The position numbers and the translations under genes are program-made. Shown here piece by piece: positions 1 through 10,058 of a DNA stretch of 24,397 bases. A model generated the notes under the pieces. It searched no databases, was not told where the DNA came from, and saw only the letters and a list, made by a program, of their open reading frames with translations. Position 1 is the first letter of the stretch. Every line of letters starts with the position of its first letter. The DNA comes from Physocladia obscura (Eukaryota > Chytridiomycota > Chytridiomycetes > Chytridiales > Chytriomycetaceae): positions 1-24,397 of the forward strand of contig JADGJH010000229.1 in the NCBI GenBank assembly GCA_027596945.1. Reading direction: 5' to 3'.

Positions 1-543
1 GGTTCAATCAGAGACTTTTTTGCTTCCTTGAAAGTAGTAGAATTAGTCATATTCAGAGAATAGCAGTAGATGGTCATCAAAAGGCTTCTTTGAGAGATGG
101 CAGATAAAACCTTCTTTGAGTTGATTCCAGAAAGTTTAAGCAATTGATTGCCTGGTTCTTCTTTGAAAGCAACAAATTGGTCAATGTTGTTGACATCTGG
201 CACAACTTTCAGGGACCATTGATATGTCATGTATCTGGCATCAGAACAAATAATAGTAATGGCTTGTTTGCAGTAAAGGCACACAATATCCCAGAGTTTT
301 GCACCAATATTGTTGCCTGAGCATGACAATTCCAGACTTGAGCTGATTACTCTTTCTTCATCCTTTGAAATTGCACATGTATACTAATTTGATATGTAGG
401 TGATACTTGATATCATTGGCAGTGCTGGAATTCAAAGTTAGTTGCTGCAGCTCTGATTGACTGCTTGAGCTCAATTGTAATTGATGATCAATGGTAAGGT
501 CAATTACAGTGCCAGGATTGCTGCTGGCTGATGGTTCAGTCAT
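1..543 (-). CDS. Unrecognised protein, partial (runs off window start)
   Basis: An ATG at 543 opens a Ser/Gln/Thr-rich stretch beginning MTEPSASSNPGTVIDLTID. It runs 61 codons to a stop, while a second frame stays open from about 390 to the window edge (over 110 codons). A 55-nt GT..AG intron (donor at 406, acceptor ending at 352) joins them in frame, giving exons 543-407 and 351-1. The acceptor has a poor pyrimidine tract, so the junction is uncertain. The second exon contains LWDIVCLYCKQAI, with a C-x2-C pair, then a mixed polar/hydrophobic region with DQFVAFKEEPG. I do not recognise the family. The CxxC could be half of a zinc site such as those near the N-terminus of transposon-derived proteins, but no second pair is visible. 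Confidence 0.35.
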
Positions 544-948
544 TGCAAGTATGTTTTTGGAACTGTTTTATTGTCATTTCACTTGAAAATGTCTTTTTCC
601 GAATAAACTTCAATTTTTCCGAGTTTTTGATGGAATTTTTAGTTACGATTAGAACATGCAACTGTTCTTTTATTACTTTCAATTGAATTTAGTAGAGAGT
701 GTCACACAAATCTGTGGGTTCCAGTTTAGTTTTCTGGGCAAAATTATTTATCCAGTAATTCTTTATGTGATGAATTACAGTTTTTTCGCAATCAAAAAAA
801 GTTAAGAATATAAAATAAAATGAAATAAAAAAATTCGCTAGGACACGTATGAATTAAACACACAAATGGGCAAAAAAGAGCATATATTTTCACTGGTTGA
901 TATTTTCAATGTAAATTTTCGATTTTGTCTATTTTGTATCATCTGTGT
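544..948. other. Intergenic spacer, AT-rich
   Basis: This 405-bp spacer lies between two minus-strand genes: it is upstream of the partial gene and downstream of the CHIP-like gene. It is AT-rich with poly-A and poly-T runs. I see no ORF, RNA gene or repeat worth naming. Confidence 0.6.
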
Positions 949-2364
949 TCAATAATCAAAAGCCCAACCATTCTTTGCCAAGAAGTCTTCAATTACTTCC
1001 TTCAAGGCAAGATTGGGAACGAGTTCAGATTCATGAAGTGGCTGTCTGGTCAAGGGGTCCCATTTCCCGATTTTTTGGAGATGCGACACGATTTCGGCGC
1101 GGTCATATGTTATTCCGCTCAGCGGGGATATCACGGGGTCTGTCATTATTTCAAATGATATTTTTCCAATGAATGCGTCGGGAATAGAGCGCTTCTGTTG
1201 TGATTATTTTTGTAGTTGATTTGTGAGTTGTGGTCATTGAATTTTTTTGTTCTTGCTTGTTCCACACGCGATATTTTGCACTCGCTGTGTTTCACTCGCT
1301 TCATTTGTTGTTTTTCGCATTACTCGCTACTCTTTATCTTTTGTTTTGCTCAACTTTTGTTCTGTTCACTAATTTTTTTTCTCACACCATTCAACAATTT
1401 GTTTTTTCTTGTTTCGCTGGAGGTAGCTATTTACCTTCGAATTTTCATCAGCTTGAACAAAAAGTGCCTCAATCTCGCTAACGCGTCTCTCCATAGCCCT
1501 CTCAATCTCGGCACGATCGTCATCAGCGGCCTGATCCTCTTCCTCAGACGCTTGTTGAAGCTGGGCAATCTGGCGATCGCGGTCACGCTTGACAAGACTC
1601 ACGAGATAGCGATGCAGTTCACCCTCGGCCAGACGGCGCTGGGAATCTGCGCGTTCGAAACGAAGTGCTTTTGCGGCGCGATATTTAGTTGCGATTTCTT
1701 CGGTGTACAAGGACTTTTGGGAGATGCAGAGATCGAAGGCGCGTTTGAAGCAGTTGATTGCGTCGCTGAGGCGGTGGTCGTTGTTGTGCGTTGGATTGTT
1801 TGCGTCGAGGAGGAGGAATGCCTGGGCTTTGTAGTAGAAGAGTTTGAAGAGGACGGGGTGATCACGAGACTCAGACCGTGAGTCACACAACTCGATGCCC
1901 TTGGTGCAGTCTTGGATGCAGGCGTCGGCGTCCGGAGTGTCGCGGCGAAGGTGGCACAGCGCCCTGTTGGAGTAATAAACGGGGTTGGCTGGGTTGCGGA
2001 TGATTGCCACGGAGTACGCTGTGATTGCGCGCTCATAGTCATGCTGTGCGAAGTAGGAGTTACCCTCCAACTTGGCCTGCTCGGCGAGCGACAACGATCC
2101 TGCGTTGCCAGTACCGTTAGTTGTTGCCGCAGAACTATTACTCGTACGCGGTATTGACGATTGTTGCTGAGAGTGTGGCTGTTGATTCGATTGCCGGCCC
2201 CGTGTCTGCGATTGCGATCGTTGATACTGCGGCGATGCCTGCGATGATGCGTGCGGTGGCGCTGACGACGACGCTGATCCCTGAGTTGTTTGCGTACCAC
2301 CCGATGCTTCTCCAAACGCCGGAAAGTTTGCCGTCAGATTCTGTAGGTTTGCGAGGAACTCCAT
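949..2364 (-). CDS. STUB1: CHIP/STUB1-like TPR + U-box E3 ubiquitin ligase
   Basis: Two exons, 2364-1435 and 1194-949, with a 240-nt GTAA..ACAG phase-0 intron, encode 391 aa. Residues about 93-215 form a three-TPR block starting LAEQAKLEGNSYFAQHDYER, the fold that binds Hsp70/Hsp90 tails. A charged helical linker with a Glu/Asp/Arg-rich stretch follows. Residues about 314-391 are a U-box, with DPVISPLSGITYDRAEI, WDPLTRQPL and the terminal WAFDY matching the CHIP C-terminus. The splice recreates KKRSIPDAFIGKISFEIM, as expected for the CHIP U-box entry. In this family the protein ubiquitinates chaperone-bound clients in the cytosol. It has a Ser/Gln-rich N-terminal extension of about 90 residues, making it longer than animal CHIP (about 300 aa). 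The open frame extends upstream to a TTG, but the first ATG is at 2364. Confidence 0.92.
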
Positions 2365-3046
2365 CTTGAGTTTTGAAATCTTTTGTTGATTTTTTATATT
2401 TGACAAATCAAATCAACTGTTTGCTTACGTAAATTGCCTTCACTAACGAAAAAAAAACCCGACTGAAGCATCCAACTGGTACGACTATTATATTTTTTAA
2501 AAAGCCTGGTTCAACTGTAATTGATATGGAGTCTCACGACGTTCTACTAAGACGCTCCTCAAGACACTTCATTTTTTCTCTTGATTTCGAATTTCTTTTC
2601 CAGAAACGTCTCCTTCAAAATCTCTTTATAAAAGTATCTGTGTTTTCTTTCTTTTGTGTTTATGTTAAACGCAGTCTTTGTAACTTTATTAAGTTTAACT
2701 TCTATAAACTCTTCGCTCCAATAGTAGTTTCATATACTCTTCTTGGTAAAAAACTATTGAGCAATTACATCGTCTTGGACTCTACTGGTGGGAGAAATTC
2801 CAATTGTAGAATTTTTGTGGTTACAGACTGTCAAGTTTAAATAAAAATTTACAAAGAGTAGCTAAAAACATAGAAAACGAATTAAATTAAATTAAAAAAA
2901 GGGAACAAATAATTTAAAAAGGAAAATAGATAAATGTAATTTTTCAAATATTCTATAAAAAAACAAAACCTTCTTTTCCATCTCCTTCTCATTTTTCAGG
3001 ATGGGCCGATCTTTTTACTTTTTTTTGAGAAATTGACTCTGAAAGG
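2365..3046. promoter_or_regulatory. Divergent intergenic region between CHIP-like and HMGR genes
   Basis: This 682-bp AT-rich spacer separates two divergently transcribed genes, so both 5' ends and promoters should lie here. A pyrimidine-rich tract followed by CAG at 2997-2999 looks like a splice acceptor and suggests a 5'UTR intron in the HMGR transcript. It is followed by a 12-codon mini-ORF (ATG at 3001, stop TGA 3034-3036) just before the HMGR start. The ORF at 2526-2840 has the composition of random AT-rich DNA and is not called. Confidence 0.5.
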
Positions 3047-6000
3047 ATGTTGACGTCAAAAGACACGGTAGGGCAACAGCAACAGGCACGACAAAACGGA
3101 GTAATACCAACATCAATCTGGTCCGGATTCCACAAAAAGGCGCTTCGAGAACGGCAGAACCAGTTGCGACTTGTGTATCCAGCACTGTTTAATTCTTCGT
3201 TAGGCATAATCAATAAGAATGGAACTACTCATGTATCCGCGAAACAACCAAAGTCACCAACTTCGCTGAGCTCTTTGACGCCCAACGATAGCACTGCCTC
3301 GCTGGCTGGTCTTGCTATTGAGTCTATTGAGGAATCACCCGTGTTTCCTGTTACAGGATTGGACGAAAAAGTCGCGGACAATATGATTGAGTAAAGTTTT
3401 CAACCAACAACCTTCCATATAAATATGTTCGTGCTTTTGATACCACATCTTGCTTATCTACGTAAAAAAACATCTTAAAAAACAGAAATTGCATTGGCAC
3501 AATGGGCCTCCCGGTTGGCCTCGCCCTAAACTTCATCATCAACGGTGCCCCAACCGTAATACCAATGGTTGTCGAAGAACCATCTGTTGTAGCCGCAGTC
3601 TCGGGTGCCGCCAAAACAATATCCTCTTCTGCTGGAGGATTCTTGGCATCAACATCGACCCGCAATATTATTTTCGCTCAGGTGCTTTTACTCGACGTTG
3701 CCGACATCCCAAGCAGTGTCGCGACTATTGAATCACGCAAAGCCGTGCTGATCGATGTCGCCAATTCGTTTGTACCGAATATGGTTGCGAGAGGTGGTGG
3801 GGTTGTTGATATTTCTGTGCGAGTTCCAACAAGGAAGGTGGAGCGCCCTCGGAAGGTTAATGAAGTTCGTATTTCGGCTTCTCCTTTTGATGGCGCGTCG
3901 TCATCGTCGTGGCTTGTTGTTCATTTGCATCTCGATGTTTGCGACGCTATGGGTGCGAATGCGGCATCGACAGTTGCGGAAGGTGTTGCACCGGTTCTTG
4001 CGGAATGGGTGAGGGGACGCGTCGGACTTCGGATTGTTAGTAATTTGTGTGTTGAACGACTTGCTAAAGTAATTATTTTCCTTTTTCTTTGTTTTTTTTT
4101 AATCGAAAAGAGCAATTATTAACATTATTAATTGCAAAAATTTGGAAGTCATCCTTCAAAATCCCCATCGCCAAACTCGCATACAAATCCTTCACTGGAC
4201 GTCAAGTCGCGGCTCGCATAATCGAAGCCGCAGAATGGGCCCAGGATGACCCATTTCGTGCAGCAACACACAACAAAGGAATTATGAACGGAATCGATGC
4301 TGTAGCAGTTGCTACAGGTCAAGACTGGCGCGCTATTGAAGCTTCTGCCCATGCATGGGCAGCGGGATGTGCACAATCAGCAGATACGCCACAATACCGT
4401 CCACTCACTCACTATTGGGTCGAATCCAACGATGGTGTACTGGATGAAACAAGCGACGATGGGCTCTACTTTTGCGGAGAGATGGAGATGCCAATATCCG
4501 TGGGGACGAAAGGTGGCGTTTTAAAAACAAATCCAGTTTATAAGTACACGTTGGGTATGATGGGAAACCCGGATTCTAAAACTCTGGCGATGGCGATGAT
4601 TTCTGTGGGGCTTGCCCAAAACTTTGCGGCTTTGAGAGCTCTGACAACAGAGGGTATTCAAAAGGGTCACATGTCGTTACACGCTAGAAATATTGCCATT
4701 GCTGGTAAACTTTTTGGTTTTCTGATTCTATGAAAATTGACAAAAAACAATAAAACAGCCGGTGCTCCTGCGCATGCCATCAATGAATGTGTAGCCTACA
4801 TGGTCGAATCGAATCGTGTCAACCAATCTGTTGCCAGAGAATATCTCGTCGCCCACGAAATTCATTCCACACTTATCAACCAAGAAACTCTTAACACCGA
4901 CCCGACAAAACACCCACCCCGTGCCCCATCGACGTTTTACATTGAAATTGCAAACCAACCATCACAACAACAGCAACAGCAAATAACCGAGCCAATAACA
5001 CTAAACGTTGCCTTTGAAACTCTTGGCCACAAACCAGTCCACCTCTCTCTTTCAGCATTATCGCCACCCTCGGATTTGTACACGCAGCTTTTTCAAGCCC
5101 GATTTGACTACACGTGGATATCATCCACGTTTTCGGTCCTCGACAAGATTGAACTGAGCACTGTTCCAGAGTTTCCAGCCCGCAGTAATCGTGGACTAGT
5201 CAAGAAATTGAAGGTACTGAGTGTTTTGATCAACATGCTTGGTCGGAGTATGAATGCACAGTGGCCCGGAGAGACTCGGCGGCTTGTGGATAAAATTGTG
5301 AAACGGGCAACTGTGCGAGGACGTGTTGATGCTGGATTTGAAAAAAGAGTTGGAATTACGAATGTGCTGCCTCCGCTTCCTCTTGTTGGTGACGCACGAG
5401 GAAAGACAGTGTCTTCGACAGCAGCTGCTACAACAACACGCGGATTTGATGCGCTACAGGTGGGTCGGCCACTGCTGCTTGCATTATGGCAAGTATTTGA
5501 ACTGCGTGTGTTGCAGTGGGTAGGCCACGAACTTTTAGCCCAAACTTTACTTGAAACACAACTCGAAGTTCTCAAAGCCCTTACTGAAGTTGATACACTT
5601 TATCGTTCTGGACACCGATCCAGTCCTCTCGCCAACCAGGTAACAGCTGCGGCCGCCAGCACGGCAAACATCCAAAGCGATGACACCACACTGTCGAGCA
5701 GCGAAGACGACACCGACGATGAGCCTCTCACAATCGGCAAAAAAGATGCAGTCGCCACAGCAGTACAACCCCCTGAAGACGCGGACGAAGTTATCAAAGA
5801 CCTGCACATAATAATCCACAAGCAGTCACGGCGATTCCAAACTGCACTGTTTTTGTTATGTGACGCGAGCAGCCACGACCCGAACCTACTCACGCCGCCG
5901 CGACTCCGGCTGCTTAAATCCCTCGGCGATCTAATGGCGTGGGAACAGATGTGTGCGCACGATATCAGCAAAAGTCGGCTTGCACGAGACATAGCCGCGT

Positions 6001-6461
6001 TAGTGTATTCTTCTTCCTCTTCAGTGGCGAGTGATGATAACGGAACTTTACTGGAGCTGGAGTATGCGATTAAAGACGGCAACGCGTTTTTGTACTGGCT
6101 TACAAGAACGATTGGTCAAGAGAGTATTAACAAGATCCTAGCGGCTGCGCTTGCATCTTTGGGAAGCACCGATGCAACGACGATCCGTGTAGCAGCATGG
6201 CTCCATAATAATGATGGAGAATACTCTGAAACGAGCGAAATTAGCAGAAACAATGTGTTGGCGGCGGTATTGCAGCTTGATCTTCATACAGTTTTCAAGA
6301 CTGAGATTGCAGGATTCTTGAGTGTGTCTAGTAAAGAGGGTGCGCTGGTGAAGACCATTCAAGAGGAAGCAGCCTTAGAGATTTTTAATAAGGATACGTT
6401 GTTGGGTATAACGAGACTGTATCGGGGGTATTATGGAGTAGACGAGTTTTTTTTAAAGTGA
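3047..6461 (+). CDS. HMGR: Class II (bacterial-type) HMG-CoA reductase with long C-terminal extension
   Basis: Four exons, 3047-3390, 3486-4068, 4149-4704 and 4759-6461 (introns of 95, 80 and 54 nt), encode 1061 aa. HMG-CoA reductase interconverts HMG-CoA and mevalonate. This is the class II type (Pseudomonas mevalonii MvaA-like), not the membrane-anchored class I enzyme usual in fungi. Visible signatures are GFHKKALRERQNQL near residue 27, ENCIGTMGLPVGLALNF (115-131), EEPSVVAA (Glu about 146), DAMGAN, HNKGIMNGID (Lys about 352), ATGQDW (Asp about 368) and GHMSLHARNIA (His about 487). All four catalytic residues are present. Splicing restores NIAIAAGAPAHA exactly. No membrane segment is seen. 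An N-terminal addition of about 50 residues is Ser-rich. Residues about 550-1061 form an extension containing APSTFYIEIA, a six-Gln run, and an acidic Ser/Asp linker (SSSEDDTDDE) between two helix-rich parts. I do not recognise a domain there. An in-frame TGA at 3026 supports the start at 3047. Confidence 0.9.
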
Positions 6462-7215
6462 GATTAGGGTTATGATTTATTTCTTTGTTCGGAGTGGGAT
6501 GGTCGTTCATTTTTGTTGTCGCCGTTTTTGTTTTGTTTTTTTTAATTAGATTTTTGATGTGAGCAGGGCATATAGTCATGATGGGATTTCTTATATTGTG
6601 AACCGTTATTATATCACGATTCAACAAGCCTGAATTTAAAAAACACATATGCATCGTACAAGCCTACGACTCTATAAATGCTTTAACAACTCTAAAGCGA
6701 TATAATTCGTCTCATTTGCCAGTACCGCCTCTATTTTTGTCGTCTCAATGAGAAGTTGCTAATCTAAACTTTCGTCCGAGTTACGCTATTTTGTGAAGAA
6801 TTTGCCTGCGAGTACCCAGATCAACTACGAACTTCAAATAATGCTGCTTGTGGTTGCTTTTTTTGTGTCTTTCGGATGCAATACATATAAAGTAATTTTT
6901 TGAATTTTAATGAAAAAATACCGCTATTAAATTCTTTACCTTCCCATTCTGTACAATAAAACACAAAGTGTCCGAATCATAGATAATAACAGTTGGAATT
7001 CACAAAAGCATGCGGTACGAAGCGGGAGTCACAACACCTCTATTTTTTTATTTGACTTTTTTTTTTCCAATCAGGAATTTGAATGAAGTTTTGGTTACAA
7101 ATCATAAAATCTTAGCATCGATTTCGAATCAGGGTTATTAATATATTTCGAATCTATTAAAAAAATAATTTAAAACTGAGAAAAATTTTTCAATAGAAAA
7201 TCATTGAAAGTAAAA
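6462..7215. other. Intergenic spacer
   Basis: This 754-bp AT-rich spacer lies between two plus-strand genes. It has many short poly-T/poly-A runs, an AATAAA at about 6954-6959 and no convincing ORF. A single TTAGGG near 6465 is not a telomeric array. Confidence 0.6.
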
Positions 7216-8145
7216 ATGTCAACTGCAATTCCAACAACCTACACTTACCACACTGACGACTCCCGTCCAGTCCAACTCGACTTTCATCCACCAACAGAAT
7301 ACAAACCTGAAACTGAAAAATACAAGACTCTCATTTTCTTCCACGGTGGCGGACTAGTCTTTGGAAACCGTAAAACTTATCCACCTTTTGACATTATGAG
7401 TCGCATTGCTCCGAAGGGATGGATATTCATTTCTGCAGACTACCATCTCCTGCCAGAATCCTCACTCGACTATATTCGCCAAGACATTGCCGCACTCCAA
7501 GAATGGACTCTCAAGCACAGTAACGAGCTTGGAATTGATACTGAAAGAGTCAGCGTAGCGAGTGCAAGTGCCGGATCTTTCGTGGCAATGCTGCTTCTCG
7601 ATCAATGGAAAACCATCAAGCTCCGTTCTTTTGTGAACTTGTTTGGAATGGTTGACACTGCCGCAAAACCATACACGGAACCGCGAGCCACTGCGAAAAC
7701 AGTTGGAATTAATCTCGTATCTGACTTGCAATTAAATGTTGAGACTTACAAACGTTATTTGACACCACCATTCGGTCCCCGCGTTTGGGATGACCAGTCT
7801 GCACTGAATGATTTGAATAATCGAACGGGATTGATGGGATGGCTATTTTTGGAAGGAAAGGCTGCGAATTTGATTAGTGGCTATGATATGGATGTGATTC
7901 TGGATTCTAATACTGCTTTCACACCTTTGAAACTTGTTTCGAGTGCATTTCCTCCAGCTATTACTGTTCATGGAGATCAAGACACTTCAGTTCCAATTGA
8001 TGGTGCTTATGCTTTGGCTAAAGCGTATGAGCACGTGGGAATTGTTCATCAAATGGAAATTGTAGCTGGTGCTGAACATGGACTTATTAACGCAGACTGT
8101 TCACAAGTGTGGGAGAGAGTTGTTTTGTTTTTGGAAGCACACTGA
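7216..8145 (+). CDS. Alpha/beta hydrolase (HSL/BD-FAE-like esterase family)
   Basis: A single-exon gene of 309 aa; the ATG at 7216 is chosen because the upstream in-frame codon at 7204 is TTG. The fold is shown by FFHGGGLVFG (HGGG oxyanion-hole motif, residues 43-46), the nucleophile elbow SVASASAGS (Ser118), the acid loop VHGDQDTSVP (Asp256) and AGAEHGL (His288). Substrates in this family are small esters or acyl-peptides, and the sequence does not reveal which one. No signal peptide is visible, so it is probably cytosolic. The elbow reads S-A-S-A-G, with Ser where the first Gly of G-x-S-x-G is usual. It is one of the few genes here without introns. Confidence 0.85.
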   Translation: MSTAIPTTYTYHTDDSRPVQLDFHPPTEYKPETEKYKTLIFFHGGGLVFGNRKTYPPFDIMSRIAPKGWIFISADYHLLPESSLDYIRQDIAALQEWTLKHSNELGIDTERVSVASASAGSFVAMLLLDQWKTIKLRSFVNLFGMVDTAAKPYTEPRATAKTVGINLVSDLQLNVETYKRYLTPPFGPRVWDDQSALNDLNNRTGLMGWLFLEGKAANLISGYDMDVILDSNTAFTPLKLVSSAFPPAITVHGDQDTSVPIDGAYALAKAYEHVGIVHQMEIVAGAEHGLINADCSQVWERVVLFLEAH

Positions 8146-8155
8146 GTGGTCTTAA

Positions 8156-8161
8156 AATAAA
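8156..8161 (+). terminator. Probable polyadenylation signal AATAAA
   Basis: A canonical AATAAA begins 11 nt after the hydrolase stop codon and is followed by T-rich sequence. The position is close to the stop but plausible for a compact genome. Confidence 0.4.
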
Positions 8162-8841
8162 AGATTTTTCAAAAATTGTTCTTCCATTCTGAAAGGTTGA
8201 AGAATAGTTAGACTGCTAAATGTAAGGCACAAAGTTATATTTCTTTCGCAACTTATTTCATATTAAATTTCGATTAGTATTTTGCATTTTATTATTTGCT
8301 TTGTTTGAATTAACTTTAAATATCTCTTAAATCCACTTTTTCCTTTTTGGAAAGGTCCGGTCTCCTAAAATACAAGTCTGCCAAAATTTTGAAAGTACCT
8401 ATATTCGAATTGATACTCAAATTTTTTGTAGAAAAAGAATCATGCAGTTCCCCTACGTATAGAGTCGTTGTGGTAATATATAAATTGCGTCAGGATGTGC
8501 GATACCAGTTTCTGAGACAGGAACTTCTGCGGGATGTGACTGCCAGCAGTTGCAATAACCAATTTTCTGAAAAGCGGAATCTCTACCTCTCTGGCTGGAA
8601 AGTTGCGCTTTTTCAAATTATCACATGGACAAAATCTGTTTCAACGGTGGTATAATGCTAGGGAAACTTGAGTTATCGTGGCTTAAATTGATGTTAAACG
8701 TACGAAAGGAAGTGTGTGATCAAAGCTTTGGATCGTTGGGCCGTTATTTTCGGCAGCACATGGAAAAAAGCAGATAATGCCTCTTTTTTTTTAAAGTTTG
8801 AGTAAATGAGACTTAAAATGGAAACGATTTAGAAATACTAA

Positions 8842-9241
8842 CTTTGCGCCTTTGGTGTACACATTATTGTTGATTTGTTCGCATCGTGTGAAGAATTTTT
8901 AGCTATTGGCTCTGTGAATGCGTTAGTCGAAATATTGCCATCAATTTATACCGGGAAAAGATGGTTATTGTATAAGAAAATTTAGAGGCTTTATTGACCT
9001 GCGACCAAAAAAATAAAAAATCAATTAAAACTTCATAGTACAGATTGGCAATCCTTGCCGTATTCATGGGAATATGTAGCTGCTTACTTGGGCACAGAAA
9101 AGTATTTTAATTGCAGTTAATAAAATTGTGCACAAAGACCTTCTGTGCGTAACGTCGGACATCAATAGTACGCTAGGTCTGCAGGACATGAGTGTGGAAG
9201 TTGATATGATCTTGCTTTGGCTAAGACCACGAAAATTTTAG
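8842..9241 (+). pseudogene. Possible decayed gene or missed exons, unrecognised
   Basis: Two stop-free stretches have protein-like composition. 8842-8985 reads FGVHIIVDLFASCEEFLAI and onward to a TAG. 9026-9241, interrupted by one TAG at 9077-9079, contains VNKIVHKDLLCVTSDINST and ends LLWLRPRKF. They lie in different frames and neither begins with a convincing start. They could be the wreck of one gene, or exons of an unmodelled one. I cannot assign a family. Confidence 0.25.
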
Positions 9242-9343
9242 TATAAATATTAAAAGAAATGTTTTTTTGTTTTTTGCAAATGAACCAAAAACAAAGCTAA
9301 AAAAAAAGAAAAAAAAGGGAAACAACAACCTCAAAAATAACCC

Positions 9344-10019
9344 TCACTCCAACCGCACACTCTTCTCCTTCATTCCCAAATTCACACCCCTCATTCCCTC
9401 CACAACAGCCCTGCCCGTCCTCTTTCCAACCCCCACACCATGATCCACAACTACAGTCTTGACCAGAAACTGCTGCATCCGCACATCCCGCACCCCACCC
9501 ACTATTCCTGCCACATATCCGTCCAGCCGCTCGTTTGTCACTATGCTGAATCCGCTACGCACGCTCATGTCCCCTGGCTTTGGCGCATACGCGAATCCAG
9601 CGTATGATTGCGGTTTATATACCGGGTGCGAGGGCGTGCTTTCAAGTGCGGCTGTTGCTGCTGTTGATAAGTGTGACGCGCGCGAGCTTGCTTGGGACAT
9701 GTGCCGGTGTTTAGGAGATGTTGGTGACTGCGGGGTGGATGTGGAGTCATATCCGCCACCTGTGTTGCTGCGATCTGAATCGATACCAGTGCTCGTGCTG
9801 ATGGGTGGTCCGCGATATGCGACAGCGACGAGAATATCAAATAGACAGACAAAAATGTTTATTAGGGTCGGTCCACCGTTTTTTAGGAGGTTATAGGCTT
9901 TTGCGTATTTTTTGATGTCGGAGGTATAGGTTTCGGTTATTTGGTCAATGCTGTCGGCTGTTAGAATGCTGTTTGTGGTTGCACGGTTGCGGTTGCGGTT
10001 GCGGTGGCGATGGTTTGCG

Positions 10020-10058
<39 letters not shown>

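Larger units (their letters stand above)
8146..9343. other. Long intergenic spacer with coding-like relics
   Basis: About 1.2 kb separates the hydrolase from the convergent BTB gene. The frame at 8347-8655 has no family resemblance and starts at TTG. Between 8842 and 9241 there are coding-like stretches, listed separately. Near 9290-9320 the sequence becomes poly-A, just past the 3' end of the BTB gene. Confidence 0.5.

Noticed and set aside
1216..1881. 221-codon plus-strand ORF
   Set aside because: It lies antisense to the CHIP-like gene, and its starting frame reads through a T-rich intron. It is a mirror of the real coding strand.
2526..2840. 104-codon plus-strand ORF between CHIP and HMGR
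   Set aside because: Phe/Leu/Ser-rich composition typical of AT-rich noncoding DNA; no motif and no splice context.
6463..6475. Telomere-like TTAGGG
   Set aside because: A single copy within AT-rich DNA, not an array.
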